From NCBI GenBank assembly GCA_013433145.1, contig CM024176.1:7736520-7800519 (forward strand): DNA of 64,000 bases, in the 5' to 3' direction. The notes below the pieces were generated by a model. The model saw nothing but the letters and a program-made list of their open reading frames with translations, was not told the DNA's origin and ran no database searches. The stretch's first letter is position 1; every line of letters starts with the position of its first letter. This document shows, piece by piece, positions 1 to 16,970 of the stretch. The translations under genes and the position numbers were made by a program. Source of the DNA: Ascaris suum. Lineage: Eukaryota > Nematoda > Chromadorea > Rhabditida > Ascarididae.

Positions 1-37
1 CGAAACGTCTGCATAAAGTATTATTCCATCTCTACTC
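1..37 (+). mobile_element. Terminal remnant of a Penelope-like element (3' end)
   Basis: The first 37 bases match 29339-29375, which is the 3' terminal motif following a decayed Penelope-like element at 26.96-29.37 kb. Its reverse complement occurs at 19341 and 26424. If the tandem model is right, a whole decayed element lies just left of the window. Confidence 0.6.
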
Positions 38-399
38 GACGCTTTGCATGTTCACAGTTATAAACTATATACAATGAGTTTGAGTTTAGGCATAAGCGCG
101 GTAAACATCCATATCAAGCTCCACAGCTGACATAAATAAAGCAAAACTTTTGGTCATTTTCCTCAGTGCGCTACAACTGAATGCACAAATCGAAAAGATC
201 TGTATTGACCGCTCACAGTTTTTCCTACTCAGTTGAAAAAGGTTGAGTTTGACTGCTTGTATTGCTATATGTATGGAGTGAAGTGAAGATGTCAATAATT
301 TCAATATATAATAGTTTGTCCCCAAAAGTTCGTGAACGAACAATATAAATTAAGGAGTAAAAAAGAAGAAAAATATCACTATTAAAAATTAGGCCTACG

Positions 400-775
400 T
401 CACTGTTGTTGCTCGATGTCGACTGAGCCGCCGCTCGTTGTCCGCTGTCTGCCGTAGTCAGCTCTGACTTGACGCGTGACTTCCCTGATCCACCGTCGAT
501 TTGTCTCTTTATCCACTGTTGCTGATCCAATCACGATCACCGCTGGAGTCGCCGGTCCCGATCACTGAGCTCGCATCTGCTGCCACTGGCCTAGTTGTCG
601 CGCTGCTCCAAATGTTGACGCTTTGCGCTCGTCAATGATCACCTTTATCCTCTGACAGTTACCCAGAATATACTGTTGACGTTGAGGTGGTTCTCTTAGA
701 ATACCAATATCAAATTCTGCTGTGCAACAACTTGGTGCACCTTTCCATTGCTTTGTGAATCGCACCTCAAACTTG
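400..775 (-). pseudogene. Minus-strand ORF interrupted by one in-frame TGA (copy 1)
   Basis: Reading the minus strand from about 775 to 400, one frame stays open for roughly 125 codons except for a TGA at 562-564. The second half is charged (Arg, Glu, Gln, Thr-rich) and ends at a TGA at 400-402. The stretch is richer in G+C than its flanks, as coding DNA in this window tends to be. No family is recognised. It could be a remnant of a retroelement ORF, or two neighbouring exons with unseen splice sites. The same TGA is present in copy 2. Confidence 0.3.
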
Positions 776-789
776 GGTAATTAAACCTT

Positions 790-1260
790 AATCGTCACGT
801 TTAGACAATAAAACGCGAAGAAGTAACACTTAATTGTCAACGATGCTCATAATATGATAAAAACGAGAGCCGAAAAAACTTATGATATTCTGTAACACTC
901 GCGTTTAGACAATAAAACGCGGCGAAGTAACACTTATTTTTCAAAGACACACAATAGGATAAAAAAATCAAAGCGGAAGAAACCCAATGATATTCTATAA
1001 GTAACACTTTATTATCAACGACACAAACACAATGGGATCAAAATCAAAGCTGAAGAAATCCAAGCTCATTCTATAACATTCCAACTCACTAAGAGACACG
1101 CTTACTCTATTTAGCCAATAAAGGCAAAGTGGAGACACTTTTTTCAAGGATGCTCACAATGCGATAAAATTCAAAACCGAAGAAAGCTCAAGTGGCATTC
1201 TGTACATTACCACTCGACTAAAAGGCACGCTTACCTACCAGACATGCACGAAAGAGCATA
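790..1260. repeat. Diverged tandem repeat, period about 105 bp (copy 1)
   Basis: The block starting with a TTTAGACAATAAAACGC-like motif near 799 recurs near 903 and, more diverged, near 1108. A partial unit lies around 1000. Each unit has an 'aagtaacactt'-like segment, a 'gatgctcacaat'-like segment and a 'gaagaaa' segment before 'attctgta'. No protein is apparent. Confidence 0.8.
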
Positions 1261-1279
1261 ACACATTGAAGCCAAAGTC

Positions 1280-1925
1280 GCAACTCCGATCAAAGTCACT
1301 GCGTTACCGAACCTTTGGGCCCATTTATATATGCCTCTTGTTAACACCTTCTGATGCTTTTGGCCCGCCCCTTCTTTGTGCTGTTGCTCGACCCCAAAGG
1401 TTGTTTTTTGCTAATTTGACGCCCATCATAACATATATGATTAGCCCATCAACAATCCCAATCTTTGTTTGCCTTGACCCCGTCACTACACACTCCTGCC
1501 AAACACTCTGCAGCTTTAAATCAACTCTAACTTTGTTTATTCTATGCACATAACTTCTATGACGTGTTTATCGCACCCTCTTGTCTTTAGACGGTTTGAA
1601 GGCAAGGCCCTGCCAGGCCGTCTTCGTGCCTGTTCGTGTTGCCCGCACGTGCATTCCCCCCTTTTGTGCATAACATTATCTGATGGCCAGCCAACAACCT
1701 CAACCTTTGTTCGCTTTGGCCCCATTATTACCCACTGTTGCAAAATATTCTGCAACTATAAATCAACTCTTACTTTGTTCACTCATTCGCGCATAACTTT
1801 CATGACGTGCTTATGTCAGCTTTATGCCTTCATGCAGTTTGAAGACAAACCACTGACACACCCTCTTTGTGCGACTTTCGTGCGCAGCCGCGACAACATC
1901 GAGCAGATGAGCAATAGGTGATTGC
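1280..1925. repeat. 244-bp tandem repeat, about 2.5 units (copy 1)
   Basis: The segment at about 1503 ('ctctgcagctttaaatcaac') returns at about 1747 ('ttctgcaactataaatcaac'), a period of 244 bp. The flanking parts also correspond, for example the 'caacaatcccaatctttgtt' and 'caacaacctcaacctttgtt' segments. Plus-strand ORFs of 95 and 125 codons cross it, but they contain the repeat itself and show no domain. I read this as a minisatellite rather than a gene. Confidence 0.75.
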
Positions 1926-4343
1926 GGATATGAACATGTGCTCCACATGCTCACTGCCAGAATTTATTATGTTGACGCTGATTGCAAATGCACGACGTCC
2001 TTCCTGCTCCTCCCCCTCCCTCCTTCTATCAGAGTGTATCTATCGCAGCAAATAATCCTTGACGCCAGATCCCCATTTCTTAAAACAACCTTTGTATTCA
2101 TAATGTTTCAGTTCTCTTCAATTACTATATGAAACCCTCGCGAAGACATCTTTTCATTACTGTATCACTATTTCGGAAATCCTGAACTTAGGGAACTTTC
2201 AGAAATGGGATAAAACATGTGGTTTCCAAAGTTGTCGAAGGCAATTTCTGCTTCACTAATAGTAACAGCGCAAATTCGGCAACGTCAAAAATTCACTCCT
2301 ATCTCTAAGCAGCAATCAGTTTCTTACTGATGACCAACTGACCTTTTCATGAAGGATGACGAACATAGCCGAAACGAAATTGTTCGAGTTCGCAGTCTCT
2401 TTTGAGCCATAAGAAAACCACCGTCCATCCGCCTTCTCTTCTGCATCCGCTGACGAACGTTCCTTCTGAGGGTTGGACGCGAACAGTGGGTATCAATGGG
2501 TATCAAACAATATACAGATCAACAGTTATAAAACAAGAATGCGCTCGTTTGTAAGTTTCTCACCTTCCAACAAACCTGCTTGGAGTTGATTTCGTTCGAA
2601 TCCTCCTTTGACATGCCACATCGCCCCATGGGAAAACGCTGCACTGATTCCAAACGCGAATGGCCACATTTATGGAGAAATACTTCCAGCTAACTGTCCT
2701 GTGCATCATGGAAACATCTAGGCTGAGGTCAACAAGCGTAAAAAAATGTTACTTTTAATGTTGTATTCATAGCAGTCAAAGTGACGATGCACAAATGCGT
2801 AATATAGTAAGAACCCAAATCATTAATTCCTCACGTTCTAATGTGTCTACCATTGAAACATTGTTAGGAAAAGCTACTAGCCTTATTAATTGGTAGCGTA
2901 TTCAGTTTACATTCGCTATTCATTCTCCTTGTTCACAAACGAACCCGAAAGAACTTCAGATCGGTTTTTTAGAATATTTGCAAAAGGCAGCTACGAAATA
3001 TCGGCATACACCTGAACTAGATCACAACAATAACGCGCTCAAACGAAGTGTAGTTAACATGATGTTAAAATGCTCCATCTAAGCTTTACAATTGCTGTGG
3101 GAATCTCTTAAGCCTTTCTCTAGATTTCTCGATCGGTATTGTTTGTATGCATTATGCCGCTGCAGAAACCTCTAGAGACACCTATCTCAAAATTTCGGTA
3201 TCCTCAAAAAGCCTATCATTCGTAACGATAAGCTCTGCACATTTTGGGCACTTTTACTGGCAGCGGACCGCAGCCTTTTTTGGGTATGTTTTGCATTAGT
3301 ATTTTGTCGATCTCGTTAATGAGCTATAGTAGAATAGCGATACCACTGCATGTAACTCAACCGTTCAATTTTTTTAATGGTACCATTCAGCGAATGTGGC
3401 AAGGCAGAACCATCCTGCTATAGGACGGGTTCTGCTCATGTACACTCAGTGCTAACGCGCAACCGCACGAATGGATTGGAGGTGTCATTGGCCCAGAGAC
3501 AATAAAAGAGACAAAAATTGTTTTGCACGCTTAAAAATTCAACGGCAAATTTCTCTATGGACGATTCTAGAAGGGCAGCTCAAAGCAGCTTTTGCTAGTC
3601 CTGTACGATTGTGCATTTTCTGATGAGAAAAAAAAAACAAGGCCATGAAAGTATGTTGAATAGGAACCACACAGACAAATGGACGTGCAATTGAGCTGCA
3701 ACAAAAGCTCTTCTACAAAGCGTGTGGTTACTCCATCGCCCCATTCGCAAGGAAATGAGCGCATCAATTGAGTTATTTTTATGATGTTGTGGCTGCTGTT
3801 GATAGTCATCGAAACTACAAAACCGCCATAAAAGACATTAGTCAAAAACATCACGCCAGTGATGTTTGCAGAATTTCTTCTACAACCCATCGAAATATAT
3901 TCTACCAGGTTTTAGCGGACACTGCGGATAAGGGGCAATGAGTGATGCGTGCAATGGATAGCGGCAATATGTGGCTAACAGCGAGTGTTGAATACATCAA
4001 AAACCTGCAGAAGGCAGACAACTTGACGACCGCGGAATGCAGCCACTGTGGCAGCCGCTACAGAAGCCTGACATCGTGAGCACCGATCACATTCCCCGAG
4101 ATGACGACTGCTGCATTGGGGAAGGCTGCTCGAGAAGAGCCAAAATGGGACGAGCAGATGATGGCGACTGCAAACAATCACAAAATGACGTATGTTAATA
4201 GTAAAAGCGTCGTTTTGAAGGAGCAGAAGTAGAAAGTGTAATGAATGCCGCAAAACTGCGCCGTGGATGTCAATGATGAAAAACTGCTGATAACTACAAC
4301 GAATAAAAACAAACGAAATAAACTGGGCTTGCTTACCCTTCGC
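1926..4343. other. No gene recognised (copy 1; same at 31264-33687)
   Basis: AT-rich sequence without a convincing exon. The longest minus ORF (3567-3890, 107 codons) changes several amino acids between the two copies, unlike the gene A exons. The minus ORF at 3975-4253 has no clear splice context. This stretch is probably the downstream region of gene A. Confidence 0.5.
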
Positions 4344-10421
<6,078 letters not shown>

Positions 10422-11365
10422 GAAGCAATGGATTATTTTTTCTCTAAAGGGTAGAGGAGTTCGTTTAGTGAAGGAGGTTGTACTGCATTAAATATGAGAG
10501 AGGGTGTTACTGGAAGCGTTTCATCGATATGATTCCAATTTGAAATCAGCCATGAACAAATCCGTTCACGGCCCTGTCAACCATTAGCTCTCATATCGAG
10601 TCCACGAGCTATTTCACATAAACTACATACATATTGCAGTTTTGCTGAAATCCCTGAGGTGTTCCAAACCGTTTGGCATGAGGGCTACTAGTAGGCAGGA
10701 GAAAATTAGAGAACGCTAGCAGCATAGTTTTTTGTTTGCTTGGTAAGGCGGATGCGCAGTACAGACTAACGAAGACCATCTTAGCGTAAGTTGGGCTCGC
10801 ATCTAGCATGCACCCCTTCTACTGCATGTGTTGACGGGTGTCACTGCGTCGTGGCATTTGTGATAGTGATGAACGATGTGCTTCATATCGTTAATCACAT
10901 AGGAAAAAATGTGTGTTTATTTCTGACGCAATCTTGTAGCTCTGCTGTGATTACAAACATACCCTTTCTGTAAATGTGCAACCCCATTTGTGTTTTTCTT
11001 TTTCTAGATTTCCTCATTTATTTCGCTACTTCTTTTCATCTTTTTTTCCATCGTTTGTTTGGTTGATTCCTGTTATCTTCGAACTTAAAGATAATACAAT
11101 TAATATGCACACAAAACTATTTCTACTGTTTTCTTATTAGCATGTGCAGCAATTATAGAGATAAGCATCATAGCCATTTCGGTGAAAACGTATGTGAAGG
11201 AAAGAACTTCTTTTATCTTGCTCTCTGATGCCTGTGGAAGTGACTGGGTAGGCTTGTATGCGCTGTGGTAGTCCACCCGGTACAATATTTTTCATATGCG
11301 TTTCGTTTTATAAGCGCTCCTATTCTTTAATTCACTCTTCTCCCTGTGGCTTGCGTTTCGGCGAT
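10422..11365. promoter_or_regulatory. Head-to-head intergenic region between genes A and B (copy 1; same at 39786-40727)
   Basis: Gene A starts leftward at 10421 and the gene B candidate start is at 11366 rightward, leaving about 0.94 kb that should hold both promoters. The strand bias of the sequence flips here: left of it the plus strand is A-rich, right of it the plus strand is T-rich (many TTTTCTTTTT tracts from 10980 on). That fits transcription diverging from this point. No core promoter motif or trans-splice leader acceptor could be assigned. Confidence 0.35.
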
Positions 11366-14300
11366 ATGTGGAGTCTGGAGAGATCCGATCGAAGCTCCAG
11401 TCCCCTTGTCAGCCGCAACACTGGAGCTGCCACCGTGATTGCATTTAATTCGGATCCAGTGTGTATGGAAAGAACAAGCTGCAAGAAAAAGAGTGAATGA
11501 AAAGAAAAAGGACGCATCGAAGTCGATATATCTGTGTTTCTTCACACGCTAAATGTGTTCATTGTTCTCGAAAAATGTACTCAAAGACTAATTTATTAGG
11601 CAATAATTTGTTCTTGGCAGTTTTATTTGCATGTGAATCGCTTCCGTTTGCTACAAAGTTGTCTTCACTTGTTATCATTAATCTTAGAGTGATAAGTGTA
11701 GGATTCGAGTTACATCCATGAAAGCAGCTCCAATGCAACTTTTTTTCCAAGATTTCAGCCTCTCTTCGGAAGAATATTTTTAAGCTGTTAATTTGCATAG
11801 GCGTCAAGTTCACACTTTAGAGATTCTGCCAACTTCAGATCGCATGCTTACACCGATAATGCATTTTGTTATTGTTTTTAAAGCAATTTTTCACGTTCAT
11901 TCTTTATTTTCCTTGTTCTCACATTTTGTTAACTGTATTAATTTTAGGCTGTCACCACTTAACAAGGCGAGGTTCTCGTGATTAGCAGCTTTCGGGAACA
12001 GAACAAGACGCAGGTTTGAAAGTTGTGAAGTTTCATTTTCTTTTGGTTGAGTGTGGTGTCGTTTTAAAATATTCAACAGGTTGTTTTCAGAATGCTGTTC
12101 TAATCTTATTTCAGGTTCCACCCACCCCATGCATTATGTGTTTTATTTGTTTGCTGTGTTGATGTTTTTTTTTTTTTTTTTGCATTTGAATGCGCTCGTT
12201 TGTTTACTTCTCACTTCCAACATTCTTTGCTTTTTTTTTCGATATCGTTCTAATCTTCTGATTCAGCAGGCATATTCAGTGAGAACACGGCATCATCGAG
12301 GGTCATGAGTGGGATTGAGTGATAAGCGAGCGGAGACCGTTGGCACTTGGCGTTGGAAAATGGTGCAAAGTCTCAGCAAATCGGTCTCATCACAGGTTCC
12401 ATATACTACTCAATATTTTTATCATCTCAGCAACGCGAAACCTTTACCTGTTGAGTTGAGGTGGCTGTAGAAGTGAGGAAGTTCTCCATGTTAGCGGGTG
12501 ATTTCTAAAATAGTGGAAAAGGTGCCAATTAGTTATAGCTTTCTTACTACACCATATTTCGTTTTTTCTATAAATATTTTGCGTGGCTTCTTATTTTAAA
12601 AGTCACATGGGTTACTTTTGCTGCTTGAAAGATCTCATGCTTATCCACTGCAGCAAATTTGTGAAGTTGGTACGATGGTTGTTGACTAGTGAGAGTTGAT
12701 TAGATCATTTGCAATGTGAAAATTTTAAAGAGTATTGCGACTGCATCGTGTCACATTTTACGTATTGAAGAAGCTGCATAACTGCCTAAAATGTACTCGA
12801 TAACCTTGCACATCCCTATGCACATGAAGGCAAAAGATAAGCAATTAGGGCATAGCAGACTTAATTACCCGGGTGCTCTGCTGACGAAAATGAGCTCGTA
12901 TGTTGCTCGGTAGAGTTCACATCGGTTTCGTTCGTCGGCGGAGTTCCCTAATGCAGGATAAATGAATTTATCATAAAGATACGATGATGGGAACTTTTAG
13001 TGGCTGATGCATCTTTTGTTAGCTAATTGCTCTCATAGAAGATAAGCAAACTTGCTACTTACGCTTTTATTTTGAAACGAGAATGGCAGTGGACCGCAAC
13101 GATTTTTTTTAATGCTTCTTTTCTAGAATTCCTTCTAGCATCAAGCATTTGTGCAGGTAAGCATGGCGAAAAAGCAGGCAAAATGACTGCATTCTATGCT
13201 AGATGCGCAATCAGCATGTCCGAATTTGCCTCTTCGCATTTGAAGAACTGCAGTGAACTGTGGTAATGTTTATGATATCCGTTTGGTGATCAGCTGCTAG
13301 TGCAGACCAGGTGTCTTAGGGCATTAACCATCCTTGTGTTCACAATTTTCCAACGAGGATTCGATTCCACCTTGGACGCTTCGTTAGGTGGCTTATAAGC
13401 GGTTCCGTCCTGTAGTCTGTACGGTTGTGTTGATGAGATTTGCTCTTGCGAAATCCGAACATTTCCATGTTTTGAATCGGTATTCTACACAGCAGTGCTT
13501 GTTGATGATCGGACATTTTGGACGTTTAGAAGATACTATGCGGCTACAGAATCCTTTGAAATGATATAATGATACCTGAGCGCGAGAAAATCTCCATCCT
13601 TAACGTGGAAATTGATTGTTTCGTCATACTTTCCGTGCACAGAAGTAGATCTTTTCGCATAGCGCGGTCCTGTTCATAGTAGCCTTGATCTAAGGGGCAT
13701 TTGATTTTATTCCTAGGCCCACCTATTCGGCTGGTGGTGATGCGTGCATGAGACATGCAGTCCTGCATTCGGATTGAATGATCTCTGATAAGCGGCTATT
13801 ATTTATGTGACTGTGTGCTTGTATCTACTCTGTGAACGGCGAATATGTGGCTCTTCCATCTTTTCCGTTTATTGGCTGGTTGATGGCTGTTTCGCGGCTT
13901 CATCTGTGGAAGGCGAAACCTCTTCTGACAGGGGGTTCATTGATTGATCATCATAACGTTGTTGATTGGCTTCGACTCTATAATACTGCTGCGCATTCGT
14001 ATGGTCTTCGGTTATCTTTTGATGAGCTCAATTTTGGTTATTGACATGTGAGGTCATCATATCCCCCGCACTTATTATTAGTCTATTGATTGACTGGCTA
14101 TCATGCTTGAGTTCCTGCTAAGTTAGGGTTGTCGTTGAAAAATATTGTTCATTACTGTGATCATTCACCCAACCGGTACTAGATATGAGTGTGCTATCGA
14201 AGACCTGCGCTTAATCGTCTTGTTCTGTGATTTTAGGATGTTTCATTTTACGTTGGTTGTCATTTTGCTGACCGTACCTGTTTTCTTTTCCCGTGCGTTT

Positions 14301-16970
14301 ATCGATCTTTAATTATGTTTCGTTTTCTTTCTTTTTTGTTCCCCCCGTTTCATATATTCGAGGCACACTGCGCTGTGAACTTCTTTATGGATTTTCCGCA
14401 ACGAGAGGGCACTGCACTAAAGGCACATCACTGCTGTAATGAAATGGTTCTACGAGTTTGATTTCTTGCATCGCTTTTCCACGTGCTGCTAAGAGAAAGC
14501 AGCATCACACCGTCAGTTTATACCTGAACCTTCAAAAAGCTCTTCGTTGCCGAATGATGCCAATGTGGTGTTTCATTTGCCTCTGTATTCTCGTGTTCTG
14601 TTTTAGCGCAATCATATATTTTGATTTTGCCTTTGTTTCATCATGGTTTGTCACTAGAGATCATTTGTTTTTGTCTATCTTTTTATTTACGGTTGCTGAA
14701 TGCACGTGCGAGAGGGATTAGACGTATCATTTGGCCATATTAAGAAGGGATTGGGTACTGCTGATGTTTACCTTTGGAATGTGTATGTGATCTCAGTGTT
14801 GCACACTTTACTGGATGCACAAATGTGAGGCAGCTGCAATTTGGATTATGGGTTGGTTCAAAGTTCCACTGTGGCGTTCTTCCATGCCATCTCGTATTCC
14901 CCCCTTCTTCCCCACCCTTCTCGCTCGCCATCAGACGTGCCTTTGAATAATGTTGCGTTATTATTTATTATTTGCTAATAAATAAAAGTGAGTAAAAAGG
15001 TCTTGTTTGGTAAAGGAGAAGAAGGATCGAGCGATGAAGTATCTCGTGTCTTTCGCTGTCAGTTGAATAGATTGCTGATGGATTTTTCGGTGGCATCTAT
15101 GATCTTATATTTCTGTGCGTGAAACGCGTATGAATATGAATTGCCTACTTCGAAAAAAGTGGCATTACCTGCCGACTTCGTGCTTTCATGTATGAGGATG
15201 GCTTCTGGAAGTATAGCTCAAGTATAACTACTTTAACTTGGAGGCGAAATTAGCAAGACGTGGGGAGTGGTTGTTGAGAAGGGGTGATGAGAGCTGTTTT
15301 CTACAGAGTTATTTTGGTTTCTTTGAGAAAATTGACTGTACTCGAATTGAGGAGAGTGAGCATACAACTTAAGACGATGAGTTGAGTGCAACGTTGCAAA
15401 ATGTTTGTTGTCTTTCATGAAATGTTTTTCTAATAAGTGAGAAAAAACTCACTTTGGTGATTCCCGGCATATCTCGGGGAAAGTTCGACAGAGCTTTCCG
15501 AAAATCGATGTTTCTTGTTAGAAATCAGTGTATCTGAAACTGTCACGTCGAAAGGAAATGAGAATCCGGCTGGGACTGAAGCAGTTCCGGATGGGGTTGG
15601 CTGCAAACGGAGAAAACTTATTTGGACGTCTATGATTTCGGAACTTTTATACATGAATAGGTGTTCCGGAATTTAGACCCTCCTTACGGTTCGACTATTT
15701 ATCCTCATAGCTAAACTGTCCCCTCATATAAACGGGGTAAATCACAACGCTTTGGTACGTGACGATGATTGTAGTGAAGCATATGTATGCAGCACGAGTT
15801 TGTTATAGAAGATGAGGCTTGTTCTGAAAACGCTATTGTGTATCCATGTCTTTTGCTGTCCCATCCTGTTCGCCTCTCTCCTCGCACTTTTCTGGTTTTC
15901 ACATCAATCAGCTAACGTCGTACCGTAGCGTAATGTAGCGTGAATCCATTAGTCAATAAGCAACTGAAACGATTTAATCAACGAAGTCAGAAGATGTGAA
16001 ATTTCAAGAGATTTTATTGAAAATGCCCGTAGAAGTAAGTAACATCCTTTTTTTCAAAAAGGCAAAACCTTTCTGTAACACCGTTTCTCCTCGAAGAAAA
16101 TATAAAATTTTGTGCTTTTAATAAAAATGTGCTGAAGCGAGTATTTTTGTGGCGGTATCTCTGCGGGGAATAGACAGTTTCGCCAAAAAGCATTCGTTCT
16201 CAAGCATCACGAAGCGTCCGAAAATCATTTAGAAAAGCATTCGTAGCGAGCAATATATGACCTCGTGTCGTGTCGCATAGCGCCTCGCTGGATTCGTTGC
16301 ACGGCAAAGAGTGGCTAGCCGCCTCAGCGGCGCCAGCGAGGAGCGGAAGTAGAGATGCGTCAAGCGGAAATGATAACGTAAAAACGAGACGCTACAATGG
16401 AAGTATGATGGCGTCGAATGCGTTAGAAGAAATTGAAAGAGGAGCTGGGCCGGGCAACGGAAGTTGGTCTAACCAGTTCCGCCATTCCTTGCTTATTCGG
16501 ACTAGGGGAGGCCTTTGATCAGGAGCTCATGGGAGCTCCTTCCCGTCGAGTGATTGATTCGCCGTGTGGAAACGCCTTTGTTCTTCGCCACTGCCTTCCA
16601 GCTCGTTATTGCGATAATATTGTTTATATTCTGGCAATCGGCGCCGCACGTTTTGCTGTTGTCGTCTCTAATTCTGCGTAAATTCTCTAGCTGCATGGGC
16701 TGCAGGACGACATCGAGTTACTGAAGGTAAGTCATTCATACTCTTATCTTGAGTATCTTCACGCGGTTACGTGCAAAAAATTGACCTTGCATGCAGTATG
16801 AGCATAAACCGAATACGACGATGGCGTTGCCTAACTTCTTGAACCGGACACTGCACCAATATATGCAACGCTTCGACAAGGTGACAGCTGTACGGAAGAG
16901 GAAGACCGTTTTCTTCCCTCCCCCACCTTTCAAAATATATCCGATTATCATACGGATTTTTGAAATTTGA
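11366..16970 (+). CDS. Gene B, copy 1: candidate membrane-anchored protein, probably disrupted
   Basis: Unrecognised plus-strand gene built from partial exons. Candidate first exon 11366-11458 or a little longer (Ser-rich, begins MWSLERSD). Exon 15522-15660 has a TTGTTAG acceptor. Exon 15711 to about 15930 follows a CCTCATAG acceptor; copy 1 carries a 2-bp insertion near 15800 that brings in a TAG. An N-terminal-type region lies at 16270-16560, followed by a hydrophobic segment (about 16602-16649, LVIAIILFIFW). Exon 16691-16726 and exon 16797-16880 share a clean 70-bp intron (GTAAGT to GCATGCAG), phase 0. The last exon can run to a TGA at 16968-16970. The last two exons are convincing; their join encodes a Leu/Asp-rich helix and a segment with LPNFLNRTLHQYMQRF. 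The links between earlier exons are uncertain. Copy 1 also lacks one C near 16473 that copy 2 has. Confidence 0.4.

Noticed and set aside
3567..3890. Minus ORF of 107 codons with a hydrophobic N-terminal half
   Set aside because: Several amino-acid changes between the two copies in a short stretch, no good splice borders, AT-rich composition; looks neutral, unlike gene A exons.
13300..13390. tRNA-like GATTCGATTCC box
   Set aside because: No acceptor stem or matching A box at the right distance. The GTTCGAATCC at about 2594 also fails.
13832..14044. Plus ORF of 70 codons with plausible composition, inside gene B
   Set aside because: No acceptor or donor could be placed around it in phase with other gene B pieces; identical in copy 2, but so is most of the neighbourhood. 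Left unassigned.
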